Origin: Candidatus Planktophila lacus
Lineage (GTDB): Bacteria; Pseudomonadota; Gammaproteobacteria; Steroidobacterales; Steroidobacteraceae
Direction of reading: 5' to 3'
Length of the DNA: 41,770 nt
Assembly: GCA_943331345.2 (NCBI GenBank)
Contig: CALQLF020000021.1
Location: forward strand, 1 to 41,770
The position numbers and the translations under genes are program-made. Below, in pieces: positions 26,426 to 34,023 of this stretch. Positions within the stretch are counted from its first letter, which is position 1; every line of letters begins with the position of its first letter. Under the pieces are notes generated by a model that ran no database searches, was not told the DNA's origin, and worked only from the letters and a program-made list of their open reading frames with translations.

Positions 26426-27253
26426 ATGCAAAACACCATTCTGCGCATGAGCGACGGCGCCGAACTCGCCTGCAGCGACTGGCCATCGCCCGGTGCGAAC
26501 TCCACGGTTTTGCTCGTGCATGGCTTAGGCGAACACGCCGGCCGCTATGCGCACGTAGCCGACTGGCTGAACCAGCAGGGGCATGCAGTTCGCGCCTATG
26601 ACCACTATGGCCACGGTCGCTCCAGTGGGCCGCGCGGGGGCCTGCAGCGCGAAGCGCAACTGCTGGAGCATTTGGCCGAAGTGCTGGCCGCGCTGCGCGC
26701 CGAGCATGCACCCGGACATCGCGTCATCGTGCTGGGCCACAGCCTCGGGGGCTTGGTCGTCGCTTCCGCCGTGGCGCGCGGCCTTATCGCTCCAGACGAC
26801 GTGGTGCTTTCGGCGCCCGCCCTGGCGGTCGACATGGCGGCGTGGCAACGCGCTGTAGTCGGTTGGCTGCCGGCGGTATGGCCGAACCTGACGCTCGGCA
26901 ATGGGCTGCAACCACAGTACCTGTCGCACGACGCCGCGGTGGTACAGGCCTACTTGGATGACCCGCTCGTGCATGACCGCATTTGCGCACGGCTCGGCGC
27001 GTTTGTGGCCAGCGAAGGGGAGCGCGTTCTGGCGCAGGCGCCGCAATGGAAAGTGCCGACCTTGCTGCTCTATGCCGGGCAGGACCGCCTGGTGAACCCT
27101 CGCGGCAGCCGCGCTTTCGCAGCCACGGCGCCAACTAGCGCCGTCACGTCGCAGTGCTTCGAGCCGCTGTACCACGAGATCTTCAACGAAACCGCGTCGG
27201 CGCCCGTGTTCGCGGCGCTGGGCGCTTGGCTGGACATGAGGGCAAGTCGATGA
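26426..27253 (+). CDS. Alpha/beta hydrolase, monoacylglycerol lipase-like
   Basis: 275 residues. The fold and motifs match bacterial monoacylglycerol lipases and lysophospholipases: oxyanion region LLVHGLGEHAGRYAHVADWL, the family phrase RAYDHYGHGRSSGPRG, nucleophile elbow GHSLGG with Ser106, Asp220 in LYAGQDRLV, and His250 in LYHEIFNE. It has no signal peptide. ATG at 26426 is preferred since the long in-frame extension to 26123 runs through the thioredoxin gene and the promoter region. It is coupled by ATGA to a secreted DUF2147 protein. It likely cleaves monoacylglycerols or similar esters in the cytoplasm. Confidence 0.87.
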   Translation: MQNTILRMSDGAELACSDWPSPGANSTVLLVHGLGEHAGRYAHVADWLNQQGHAVRAYDHYGHGRSSGPRGGLQREAQLLEHLAEVLAALRAEHAPGHRVIVLGHSLGGLVVASAVARGLIAPDDVVLSAPALAVDMAAWQRAVVGWLPAVWPNLTLGNGLQPQYLSHDAAVVQAYLDDPLVHDRICARLGAFVASEGERVLAQAPQWKVPTLLLYAGQDRLVNPRGSRAFAATAPTSAVTSQCFEPLYHEIFNETASAPVFAALGAWLDMRASR

Positions 27254-27702
27254 ACCATTGGGTGAAAAAGTTTTCCGGTACGGCGCTACTGCTCTACCCA
27301 CTGCTGGCTGGCGCAGCCACCCCGCCCTCGCCCGTGGGCCTCTGGAAAACCATCGACGACAAGACGCATACGGTCACTGGGCTGGTGCGCATCACGGAAA
27401 CCAACCGCCAGTTAACGGGCCGCGTCGAGCGCGTGCTGGACCCGAAGGCCAAGCCCGGCGCGCGCTGCAAGCCCTGCACGGACGAACGCCACGACCAGCC
27501 CATCGAAGGCCTGACCATCCTGCGGGGCGTACGGCCCAGCGCCAGCGAAGCGGGTGTCTGGGAGGGCGGCGATATCCTGGAACCGAAGACCGGCAAGATT
27601 TATCGCGTGCGCCTGCAGCTTCAAGACGGCGGCAAAGCGCTGGAGGTTCGAGGCTACCTCGGGTTCTTCTTCCGGAACCAGTACTGGCAACGGCAGGAGT
27701 AA
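27250..27702 (+). CDS. Secreted DUF2147 domain protein
   Basis: 150 residues. A signal peptide (LLLYPLLAGAA) is cleaved near residue 23. The rest is a DUF2147 domain: VGLWKTIDDKTHTVTGLVRI at the start, a CKPC pair near 75 that could form a disulfide or bind metal, GVWEGGDILEPKTGKIYRVRLQL, and ALEVRGYLGFFFRNQYWQR at the end. The family is periplasmic and of unknown function, probably lipocalin-like in fold. The ATG overlaps the hydrolase stop as ATGA. A short inverted repeat, CTGGTC/GACCAG at 27703-27716, follows the stop at once, but without a T-tract. Confidence 0.85.
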   Translation: MNHWVKKFSGTALLLYPLLAGAATPPSPVGLWKTIDDKTHTVTGLVRITETNRQLTGRVERVLDPKAKPGARCKPCTDERHDQPIEGLTILRGVRPSASEAGVWEGGDILEPKTGKIYRVRLQLQDGGKALEVRGYLGFFFRNQYWQRQE

Positions 27703-27758
27703 CTGGTCAAGACCAGCGACCAGGCGAACCCCCAGCCGCGGTGCAATCCGTTCGGTAT

Positions 27759-27798
27759 TTGAAATTAATTGTTGCGTAAACATAACAAACTGTTTACG
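27759..27798 (+). promoter_or_regulatory. Promoter and operator of the XRE regulator operon
   Basis: A perfect 8-bp inverted repeat, CGTAAACA at 27775-27782 and TGTTTACG at 27791-27798, has an 8-base spacer and ends 10 bases before the regulator's ATG. A -35-like TTGAAA sits at 27759-27764, and a -10-like CATAAC at 27781-27786 (16-base spacing) falls inside the palindrome. Binding there would block RNA polymerase, so autorepression by the XRE protein is the natural reading. The symmetry is exact; the binding protein is inferred. Confidence 0.7.
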
Positions 27799-27808
27799 AT
27801 TCTCCCCA

Positions 27809-28066
27809 ATGATTAGTAATCGCATCCAAATCTTCCGTACCGACCGGGGCCTTTCTCGCAAGGAACTGGCCGCCCTCGTCGACGTGAACCCGCAAACCAT
27901 CGGGTTCCTCGAGCGCGGTAGTTACACCCCCAGCGTGGAACTGGCGCTGCAGTTGGCGCGCGTCTTCGGCGTTTCCGTCGAAGCCGTGTTCTCGCTGGAG
28001 CCCTTCCCGCCCCTCGCGGCACAGATTGGTGCACCCAGCAGCCCACCAAAAGGAGACACCCCATGA
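27809..28066 (+). CDS. XRE family helix-turn-helix regulator
   Basis: 85 residues, nearly all one Cro/C1-type HTH: RIQIFRTDRGLSRKELAALV, recognition helix region VNPQTIGFLERGSYTPSVELAL, and ARVFGVSVEAVFSLE. A short Pro-rich tail follows. Such minimal regulators commonly sit upstream of a membrane protein gene, as here, where the stop overlaps the next start as ATGA. ATG at 27809 is preferred over an upstream in-frame start at 27554, which would read through the promoter palindrome and the DUF2147 gene. There is no visible ligand domain, so the signal may come from the partner. Confidence 0.9.
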   Translation: MISNRIQIFRTDRGLSRKELAALVDVNPQTIGFLERGSYTPSVELALQLARVFGVSVEAVFSLEPFPPLAAQIGAPSSPPKGDTP

Positions 28067-28557
28067 GCGCACCTGCCACCACCCCCGGCAAGACCCCAAG
28101 CAAGGCTTACCTGAACTTCAGCCGCAACACTGCCCACGCCCTGTCCGTCGGCGCACTGGGTTCGCTTAGCCTGTGGTTCGCCTTGAAGTTCCTGCTCACA
28201 GAAGAACCCGGGCCGCAGCAAGCCGGCCTGCAACTCGCCGTGGGCGTTCTGGCCCTGGCGGGAATGGTGGCGAGCGTGCTGCTGTTCCTTTCCACCTATA
28301 GCTTCCGCGCCAACGCGCCGGATGCGCAGATAGATGAGCGTGAAGTCACGGAGCGCAACCGCGCGTACTTCCGCGCCTACCAAACGCTCGTCTTCGTGCT
28401 GCTGCTCAGCTACATCGTCGCAGAGTTCGGCGAGAAAGCCTTCGGCTGGGTACCTACTCGCGGGGTCATCGCCAACTTCCTCACGCTGCTCATCTTTGCC
28501 GCGCTTACCTTGCCCGCCGCCATTCTGGCGTGGTGGGATGCAGGCGACGAAGGCTGA
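28063..28557 (+). CDS. Four-helix membrane protein paired with XRE regulator
   Basis: 164 residues with four predicted membrane segments (about 26-46, 55-80, 107-123 and 134-157). Between the second and third is a charged loop, DAQIDEREVTERNRAYFRAYQ, whose DERE phrase recalls small membrane proteins (DUF2178-like) that accompany XRE regulators. I do not know a function. The ATG overlaps the regulator stop as ATGA. The pair may act as a membrane sensor and DNA-binding switch, or the regulator may simply control membrane protein dose; the sequence does not decide. Confidence 0.75.
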   Translation: MSAPATTPGKTPSKAYLNFSRNTAHALSVGALGSLSLWFALKFLLTEEPGPQQAGLQLAVGVLALAGMVASVLLFLSTYSFRANAPDAQIDEREVTERNRAYFRAYQTLVFVLLLSYIVAEFGEKAFGWVPTRGVIANFLTLLIFAALTLPAAILAWWDAGDEG

Positions 28558-28583
28558 ACGCAGCCACGGCGAGTTGGATAGAC

Positions 28584-28636
28584 CCGCCGCAGGCGGTGTG
28601 TCACCATCGCGGCCACACCGTATCGCGACGATACGG
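28584..28636. other. Chain of three overlapping inverted repeats
   Basis: Three perfect inverted repeats overlap in the 108-base gap before the GT2-GtrA gene. Repeat 1 is CCGCC/GGCGG (28584-28596). Repeat 2 is CGGTGTG/CACACCG (28594-28620). Repeat 3 is CCGTATCG/CGATACGG (28618-28636, 3-base loop). Repeat 2 shares bases with both neighbours, so 1 plus 3 and 2 alone are mutually exclusive folds. The layout resembles a transcription attenuator, but there is no leader peptide or T-tract, and GC-rich DNA yields such pairs by chance. Confidence 0.35.
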
Positions 28637-28665
28637 CCTTCTGCAGCCCCCAGGTCGCGCGCCGT

Positions 28666-29751
28666 ATGTACGCCTCCATCATTCTTCCCACCTACAACGA
28701 ACGTGAGAACGTCGGCCAGATGGTCGAGGCCTTGCGTCGCGTGTTCGGCGACCGCCAAGACTGGGAAGTGGTCATCGTGGATGACGACTCGCCGGACCGT
28801 ACTTGGGAACATGCGCAGGAACTTGGCGCGACGGACCCGCGCGTGCGCTGCTACCGCCGCCTGGACCGCCGCGGGCTGTCTTCCGCCATCGTCGACGGCA
28901 TGAGCCTTGGTGTGGGCGAACGTCTGCTCGTCATGGATGCCGACTTCCAACACGACATCGAACGTGTGCCGGCCCTGCTCGAAGCGCTGGACCGCGCGGA
29001 CATCGCCGTAGGCAGCCGCTATCGCGAAGGGGGCGGCGTGGGCGAATGGTCCGCTGCGCGCATTGCCATGTCGAAGCTGGCCACCTACGCCAGCCGCTTG
29101 GTACTGCGCCTGCGCAGTTCAGACCCCATGAGCGGCTTCTTTGCCGTGCGCCGTGAGGCTTTCCTGCGCGTGGCGCCGGGTTTGAACCCGCGCGGCTACA
29201 AGATCCTGATGGAACTGCTGGTGCTGTTCCGCCCGCAGCAGGCGGCGGAAGTGTCTTACGTGTTCGCACCGCGCCGCGCCGGCACCAGCAAGCTGTCGGG
29301 CGGCGTCATCATCGACTTCGGCCTGTCGCTGGCAGAACTCGCCACCCGCAATATTCTCAGCGCCCGTTTCATCAAGTACGCACTGGTCGGCATTAGCGGC
29401 GTGGCGGTGCAGTACGCCAGCATGTTCCTGCTGTGGTCGCATTTTCTGGCGCCAGAACGCGCCACGCTGGCGGCCATCGGTACGGCGGCACTATCGAACT
29501 ATCTGGCCAACAACTCCTGGACCTTCGCCGAGCGTCGCCACACGCGCTTCGGTGACCTTCTGAAAGGCTTGGTCACCTTCCTCGCCATCAGTGGTTGCGG
29601 TGCCTTCATCAACCAGTCCATCACTTGGTACTTGGTGCATCTGGGTCTGCTGCTGCCGCTCGCCATGGCCGTGGGTATCGTGCTGTCTTCGGTCTGGAAC
29701 TATTTCCTGAACCTGGACCTGACCTGGAGTGGACATGCGCGCCCCGAGTGA
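28666..29751 (+). CDS. Glycosyltransferase family 2 fused to GtrA-like domain
   Basis: 361 residues. The N-terminal ~230 are a dolichol-phosphate-mannose-synthase-like GT2 domain: SIILPTYNERENVG, VVIVDDDSPDRTW near 36-48, the metal-binding DADFQHD near 92, and GSRYREGGGVGEW. The C-terminal ~120 are a GtrA-like membrane domain with four helices (FIKYALVGISGVAVQY, NYLANNSWTFAERR, VWNYFLNLDLTW). Such fusions make a polyprenyl-phosphate sugar at the inner membrane and may help flip it. The next gene, overlapping by 17 bases, is an ArnT/PMT-like transferase that would use the lipid-linked sugar on the periplasmic side. The sugar type is unknown. Confidence 0.88.
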   Translation: MYASIILPTYNERENVGQMVEALRRVFGDRQDWEVVIVDDDSPDRTWEHAQELGATDPRVRCYRRLDRRGLSSAIVDGMSLGVGERLLVMDADFQHDIERVPALLEALDRADIAVGSRYREGGGVGEWSAARIAMSKLATYASRLVLRLRSSDPMSGFFAVRREAFLRVAPGLNPRGYKILMELLVLFRPQQAAEVSYVFAPRRAGTSKLSGGVIIDFGLSLAELATRNILSARFIKYALVGISGVAVQYASMFLLWSHFLAPERATLAAIGTAALSNYLANNSWTFAERRHTRFGDLLKGLVTFLAISGCGAFINQSITWYLVHLGLLLPLAMAVGIVLSSVWNYFLNLDLTWSGHARPE

Positions 29752-31471
29752 GGCGCGCCTTCCCTGGTTACTCGCCGCCGCCGTCTTGGCGTGTTGGGCG
29801 CCGGCACTCGGTCTGCGCAGCCTCTGGTACCCGGACGAACCGGATGTGGCGCTGCCCATCCTCGAAATGTTCGCCCGCGGTGACTGGGTGGTGCCCACGC
29901 AAAACGGCCAACCTTGGCTGGACTATCCGCCTCTCGCGTATTGGGGTGGGCTGTTTTGGTCCACGCTGGCGGGCGCCCCCAATAGCCTTTGGCTGCGCCT
30001 GACGCCACTACTGGCAGGCATCGCGTTCCTGCTTTGTAGTGCGCGTCTAGCCGGCTTGGCGGCACTGGGCAACGGAAGCCACAGTGCATCCAGCGCTAGC
30101 GCCGATACCAACCACGCAGCCAGTACCAAAGCCGCCGCCTACGCCGCCATGCTCGTCGTCGGCACCCCACTGTTCTGGTTCCAAACGACGAACCTGCAGG
30201 TGGACATGGGCTTCGCCGCCAGCCAGGCGGCAGGCTTCCTGCTCTATCTCGCTGCAGACAGTCGCCAAGGCTTCGCGCGTCTGTGGCGGCAGGTGGCGGC
30301 GTTCGCCTGCTTCGGCGTGGCCATTCTCGCCAAAGGCCCGTTGGGCCTGCTACTCCCCGGGCTCATCCTCACGGTATGGCACGCCTCGTTCCGCGAGTGG
30401 CGCCGCCTGTTGCTGCTGGCGCCGTTGGCGCTAGTGGCGCTGTGCGTGGCGCTTATCTGGTGGTGGCCGCTAGTGAATCGCCTTGGCGCGGATTTCGTCG
30501 GCCATGAGTTTTGGGCGCAGAACTTCGACCGCTTCGGCCATACCGCGCGTGGCCATGGCGGCAAGAGCCCCGCGTTTTACTTGCTGAATCTGCCTGGTGA
30601 CCTAGCACTGTGGTGCGTGCTATTGCCCGCGGCACTGACCATGGCTTGGCGGCAGTTAGCAGACCGACGCTTGCGCCTGCTGCTGCTGTGGTTCGGCATC
30701 AGCTTCGTGTTTCTGTCGCTGGCCTCCACCAAGCGCAGCGTTTACTTGCTACCGGCCTACCCCGCGCTATTTGCGCTGCTGGGCGCGTGGCTGGCTACCC
30801 AGCCCGCTACCGCTTGGCTGCGCGGTTTGCTGCGCTTCGTGGTGGTGTTGTTCGGGGTACTAGCAGTGGCGGTGCTGGTAGGCCCCTATACGGCGCTGGG
30901 AAGCAAAGAGGGCTTTGCGGCTATCGCTGCGCCCCTGCAGTGGCCATTGGCCGCAGTGGGTGCACTGCTGGCTGTGGGTGCCGTGTTGGCATGGCGGGCG
31001 ACGCGACGGGGTCTAGCAGGCAGCGCCAACGCTGACGGCGTCACGAACGGTCATGCTGGCGATACCGGCGCTGCGGAACTACCGCGCCTCCTGCGCGGCG
31101 TCGCCATCAGTGCTGCCACCTTCTTCCTGCTGTTCACGTTAGCGCAGTGGTTCGTGATGCCGGTCATCGACACCGTGCGCGACTACCGTCCGGCTGCCGC
31201 ATGGTTGGCCGCGCATTCGCCGGCCAACGAACGCGTGGGGTTCTATTGGCCAGGCCGTGAAGCCACCAAGCGGCCTGCTTGGTTGTGCTACCTACCGAGC
31301 CATCGTTTGGAAACCTTCACAGACGCTCCTAGCGCCGCGGCTTGGCTCGCGGAAAAACCGGGGCGCTTGCTGCTTTCAGACCCAGACAACGCCGGCGCGA
31401 TGAACGGCGCGCGTGTCATTCAACGCTGGAAGATTTCCAGCACGCAGTGGGTAGTAATGTCCGAGAACTGA
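29735..31471 (+). CDS. ArnT/PMT-like membrane glycosyltransferase
   Basis: 578 residues, about 11-12 membrane segments of the GT-C type. Marks of the ArnT group: the first periplasmic loop LWYPDEPDVALPILEM with an Asp-Glu pair near 30, PWLDYPPLAYW, and STKRSVYLLPAYPALF near 330-345 (core KRSVYLLPAYP). It should transfer a sugar from a polyprenyl-phosphate carrier to lipid A, a protein or another envelope target. The ATG at 29735 follows GGAG at 29726-29729; a GTG at 29729 is also in frame. It overlaps the GT2-GtrA gene by 17 bases, making a two-gene donor-synthesis and transfer unit. The acceptor is unknown. Confidence 0.85.
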   Translation: MRAPSEARLPWLLAAAVLACWAPALGLRSLWYPDEPDVALPILEMFARGDWVVPTQNGQPWLDYPPLAYWGGLFWSTLAGAPNSLWLRLTPLLAGIAFLLCSARLAGLAALGNGSHSASSASADTNHAASTKAAAYAAMLVVGTPLFWFQTTNLQVDMGFAASQAAGFLLYLAADSRQGFARLWRQVAAFACFGVAILAKGPLGLLLPGLILTVWHASFREWRRLLLLAPLALVALCVALIWWWPLVNRLGADFVGHEFWAQNFDRFGHTARGHGGKSPAFYLLNLPGDLALWCVLLPAALTMAWRQLADRRLRLLLLWFGISFVFLSLASTKRSVYLLPAYPALFALLGAWLATQPATAWLRGLLRFVVVLFGVLAVAVLVGPYTALGSKEGFAAIAAPLQWPLAAVGALLAVGAVLAWRATRRGLAGSANADGVTNGHAGDTGAAELPRLLRGVAISAATFFLLFTLAQWFVMPVIDTVRDYRPAAAWLAAHSPANERVGFYWPGREATKRPAWLCYLPSHRLETFTDAPSAAAWLAEKPGRLLLSDPDNAGAMNGARVIQRWKISSTQWVVMSEN

Positions 31472-31480
31472 GCACTTAGG

Positions 31481-32161
31481 TTAAACGCGGACAATTCTCA
31501 TACACACGTTGTCGCCACCCACCGGCTCCGCAATGACGATGCGCAGCGCTCGGGTCACCCAGTTCACCCAGGAGCGTGATGTAAGAGTGCGGTGTCCTTC
31601 AGGAAAACTCCATCGTTCCGCAATCCGCAGGCCTTTTCGGGCAAGAAGCTTCGGAAACGTGTAAGAGAACAATGGCGTGATGTGCGTAGCGTCGCCGAGA
31701 TGATCAAACTGCTTGAGCGACCCCGTGGCCAGAAACCTTAACCGCGACGCCAAAGATTCCACGTTCGGCGAGGTAAGCAACAACTCTCCACCGGGCGCCA
31801 GCAAGTTGGCAAGATTTCCGAGGAATTGCCCCGGATTTTCAATGTGTTCGAAGACCTCGATACACGTGATGAGATCAAACCCACCCGCAACAGCAGGCCA
31901 ATTCGGCGCATCGAGATTTACACAATCCACTCGCAGTCCACTGGAGCGGGACTGGTCGACATTCAGGTCAACACCTGAAAGGTTAAAGAAGCCGCGCTGC
32001 GCCAAGCGGGAAAGCCAAGCGCCCGTTCCGCATCCGACATCGAGAATGCGCGCCTCGCGACTGAAAGCAGACACAACCCGTGCCTCAATCGCGTCATGAA
32101 GACCGAAATTGGCACGCTCCAGAAGATTCCCCGGAGAAGAATTGGGCTGCAGGGTCGGCAC
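31481..32161 (-). CDS. Class I SAM-dependent methyltransferase, UbiG/Methyltransf_11-like
   Basis: 226 residues. The SAM site is clear: ARILDVGCGTGAWLSRL near 38-54, SGVDLNVDQ near 62-70, FDLITCIEVFEHIENPGQF near 94-112 and LLAPGGELLLTSPN near 118-131. This layout is common in small methyltransferases of cell-surface sugar pathways, and the gene lies 9 bases from the convergent ArnT-like gene, so an envelope polysaccharide substrate is possible. The start is GTG at 32161 with GGAG about 8 bases upstream; no early ATG exists. The tRNA gene lies 29 bases upstream on the same strand. Confidence 0.83.
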   Translation of the reverse strand: MPTLQPNSSPGNLLERANFGLHDAIEARVVSAFSREARILDVGCGTGAWLSRLAQRGFFNLSGVDLNVDQSRSSGLRVDCVNLDAPNWPAVAGGFDLITCIEVFEHIENPGQFLGNLANLLAPGGELLLTSPNVESLASRLRFLATGSLKQFDHLGDATHITPLFSYTFPKLLARKGLRIAERWSFPEGHRTLTSRSWVNWVTRALRIVIAEPVGGDNVCMRIVRV

Positions 32162-32190
32162 GGCAAAGCTCCAAGGCCATCGCTAAGAAT

Positions 32191-32266
<76 letters not shown>

Positions 32267-32278
32267 GCGAGAAACCGC

Positions 32279-32306
32279 ATTGTACGCCGCGCGCGGGCCG
32301 CGCGGC
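32279..32306 (-). promoter_or_regulatory. Putative tRNA promoter core and adjoining GC palindrome
   Basis: Read leftward, TACAAT at 32284-32279 is a five-of-six -10 match 13 bases before the mature tRNA 5' end, followed by GC-rich GCGG as in stringently controlled stable-RNA promoters. Just upstream is a perfect 8-bp inverted repeat, GCCGCGCG at 32286-32293 and CGCGCGGC at 32299-32306, loop CGGGC. It may end transcription from the M48 gene, though it lacks a T-tract. No good -35 is seen. Confidence 0.4.
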
Positions 32307-32362
32307 ACTCCACCCCACGTTAGGGCTGCCTCAGGGCAAGCCTCCCTAAGGAAAGGCCTACT

Positions 32363-33526
32363 TCAGGGCTGGCTCGGATGCGCCGCCTTCCAGTCCATGG
32401 CCATGCGCACACGGCCTTCCACGGACGGGTGATCGTAGAACAGTACTTCTTCCAGCGCGCCCGGGCGCGGGTTCCGATATTCCGCCGTCTTCACCAGCGC
32501 ACTCGCCAGTGCGTCGGGCAGGTTCACGGTCCGCAGCGAGTACTGGTCCGCCTCGGTTTCGTCCCAGCGCGACACCGTGCTGCTCACGGGCTGCGCCAGC
32601 AAGCTAAGCACCGAGACAATGAACAGCAGCACTGGCAGCGTGGTGGGCTCGCCGATGCCACCCGTAGAGCCGAAGGCACTAGCGAAGCGCCCGAACATGC
32701 GGTCCGCCAGGAAGAAGAACAACACCGCCATGACGGCAAGGAAAGCCACGCCGCGCCAAGTATGCTGCAGCACGTAGTGGCCAATCTCGTGGCCAGTCAC
32801 CGCCTTCACTTCATCCAGCGAAGCGCCCTTCAGCGCCACATCGGAAATGGCGATGCGCGCCGAAGACCCAATGCCGCCAGCGTTGGCGGTGAAATTATTG
32901 GACTGTCGCGAACCATCGAACATGAAGATACGGTCGGCGGGGATGTGCGCCTCGTCAGCCATCTTCACGAGTGCGTCGCGCACTTCGCCCGGCGGCACGG
33001 GGCTGTATTTGTTGAACATGGGCTCGATGAAAATGGGTGCGAGCAGCATCATGACGGCTGCGCCCACCGCTACCATTCCACCCGACCACAACCACCAGCG
33101 CTTACCCGTACGGCGAAGAAGGGCATAAACACCGGCCAAAAACAGTGAGCCGATGACCGTGCTCAAGCCGAGCGCAATGGCCATTTGGCTCAGGTGGTCC
33201 GAAAGCGGCTGGCTGGTACGCCCGTAAGACGTCTCACGCCACCAGTCGCTGTAGAGGGACCATGGCAGCGTAAGCAGCGAAGACAGCAGCAAGAAGCAGG
33301 CACTGACGAGGAACGCGCGCAGGAAGGGCCCACGCGCCGCGAGGCGCTGGTTCAGTTTCTCCAGCAGGCCAGAGCGCACGAACACCCAAGTGACCAGTGC
33401 CGTGACGACGAGGTTCCACAGCAATAGCCAATGGCCGCCCGTGGTGTAGGCCGCCGCCTTGGCGAGGGCGGGTGCGCCCAGCGAATCGATGTACTGCGCC
33501 GTCGCGCTTACGGGATCGAAAGCCAT
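32363..33526 (-). CDS. M48 family (Ste24-like) membrane metallopeptidase
   Basis: 387 residues, close to the CAAX-protease/Ste24 branch of M48. It has four or five N-terminal membrane helices (from about 30 to 170), then the zinc motif TGHEIGHYVLQH with His246, Glu247 and His250, more membrane helices, and the third ligand in DETEADQYSLR. Also typical are FMFDGSRQSNNFTANAGG and ARIAISD. Bacterial members act as inner-membrane quality-control or processing proteases. The ATG at 33526 follows AGAGGG. It is the first gene of its transcript, separated by 69 bases from the DUF1801 gene upstream. Confidence 0.9.
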   Translation of the reverse strand: MAFDPVSATAQYIDSLGAPALAKAAAYTTGGHWLLLWNLVVTALVTWVFVRSGLLEKLNQRLAARGPFLRAFLVSACFLLLSSLLTLPWSLYSDWWRETSYGRTSQPLSDHLSQMAIALGLSTVIGSLFLAGVYALLRRTGKRWWLWSGGMVAVGAAVMMLLAPIFIEPMFNKYSPVPPGEVRDALVKMADEAHIPADRIFMFDGSRQSNNFTANAGGIGSSARIAISDVALKGASLDEVKAVTGHEIGHYVLQHTWRGVAFLAVMAVLFFFLADRMFGRFASAFGSTGGIGEPTTLPVLLFIVSVLSLLAQPVSSTVSRWDETEADQYSLRTVNLPDALASALVKTAEYRNPRPGALEEVLFYDHPSVEGRVRMAMDWKAAHPSQP

Positions 33527-33595
33527 GGAAAATCCCTCTCTTTCATGTGGGCTAGAATACAGCCAGCGTCTATCGTAGCGCGAGCAGGCAGCCGT

Positions 33596-34012
33596 TTATA
33601 GCGAGCTTGGTAATGGCGCCGCTGCAAGACGAAGCCGAATATCAGCATGCGCCGCCGCGATGAGTTGGGCCAGCGGCTCGCAGGGTACCGCAGCATTAAG
33701 CCGTAACTTCACATGCCGCATCCACTTGCCTTCTCCCAGCAAGATGCCGGCGGGGGCTGCCAACAACGAACCTTGATAGAAACCCACGTTCACGTGTTGG
33801 CTGAAGACATTCACATAAGCAAAAGCGGCTTCGCCCATGCAAGCCACCGGGCACCCGTCATGCAACGTCTCCCGCACGTCTTCACCGCAGGCGCGCATTC
33901 GCTCGAACCATTCGCGCGCCAGTTGGCCGAGTGCCGTATCTCTTGCAGCAAACCACTGGTCCACCGCCGGGTCTCGCGGCAAAGTGCCAGACAGCAAAAA
34001 GAGCCGACTCAT
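33596..34012 (-). CDS. DUF1801 domain protein
   Basis: 138 residues, cytoplasmic. The C-terminal part matches DUF1801: ETLHDGCPVACMGEAAFAYVNVFSQHVNVGFYQG (core AFAYVNVFSQHVNVGFYQG) near 55-78, AGILLGEGKWMRHVKL near 85-100, and PLAQLIAAA. This family has a small alpha/beta fold of unknown function. ATG at 34012 is used because extending the frame to 34258 would overlap most of the next gene's 3' end. The start lies 11 bases after the cyclase-family stop and has no clear ribosome site, so translation probably depends on the upstream gene. Confidence 0.75.
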   Translation of the reverse strand: MSRLFLLSGTLPRDPAVDQWFAARDTALGQLAREWFERMRACGEDVRETLHDGCPVACMGEAAFAYVNVFSQHVNVGFYQGSLLAAPAGILLGEGKWMRHVKLRLNAAVPCEPLAQLIAAAHADIRLRLAAAPLPSSL

Positions 34013-34023
34013 GAGGTGCGATG

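Noticed and set aside
27922-28953. Open frame of about 343 codons antisense to the XRE, membrane protein and GT2-GtrA genes
   Set aside because: It crosses three well-supported genes and their intergenic gap on the other strand.
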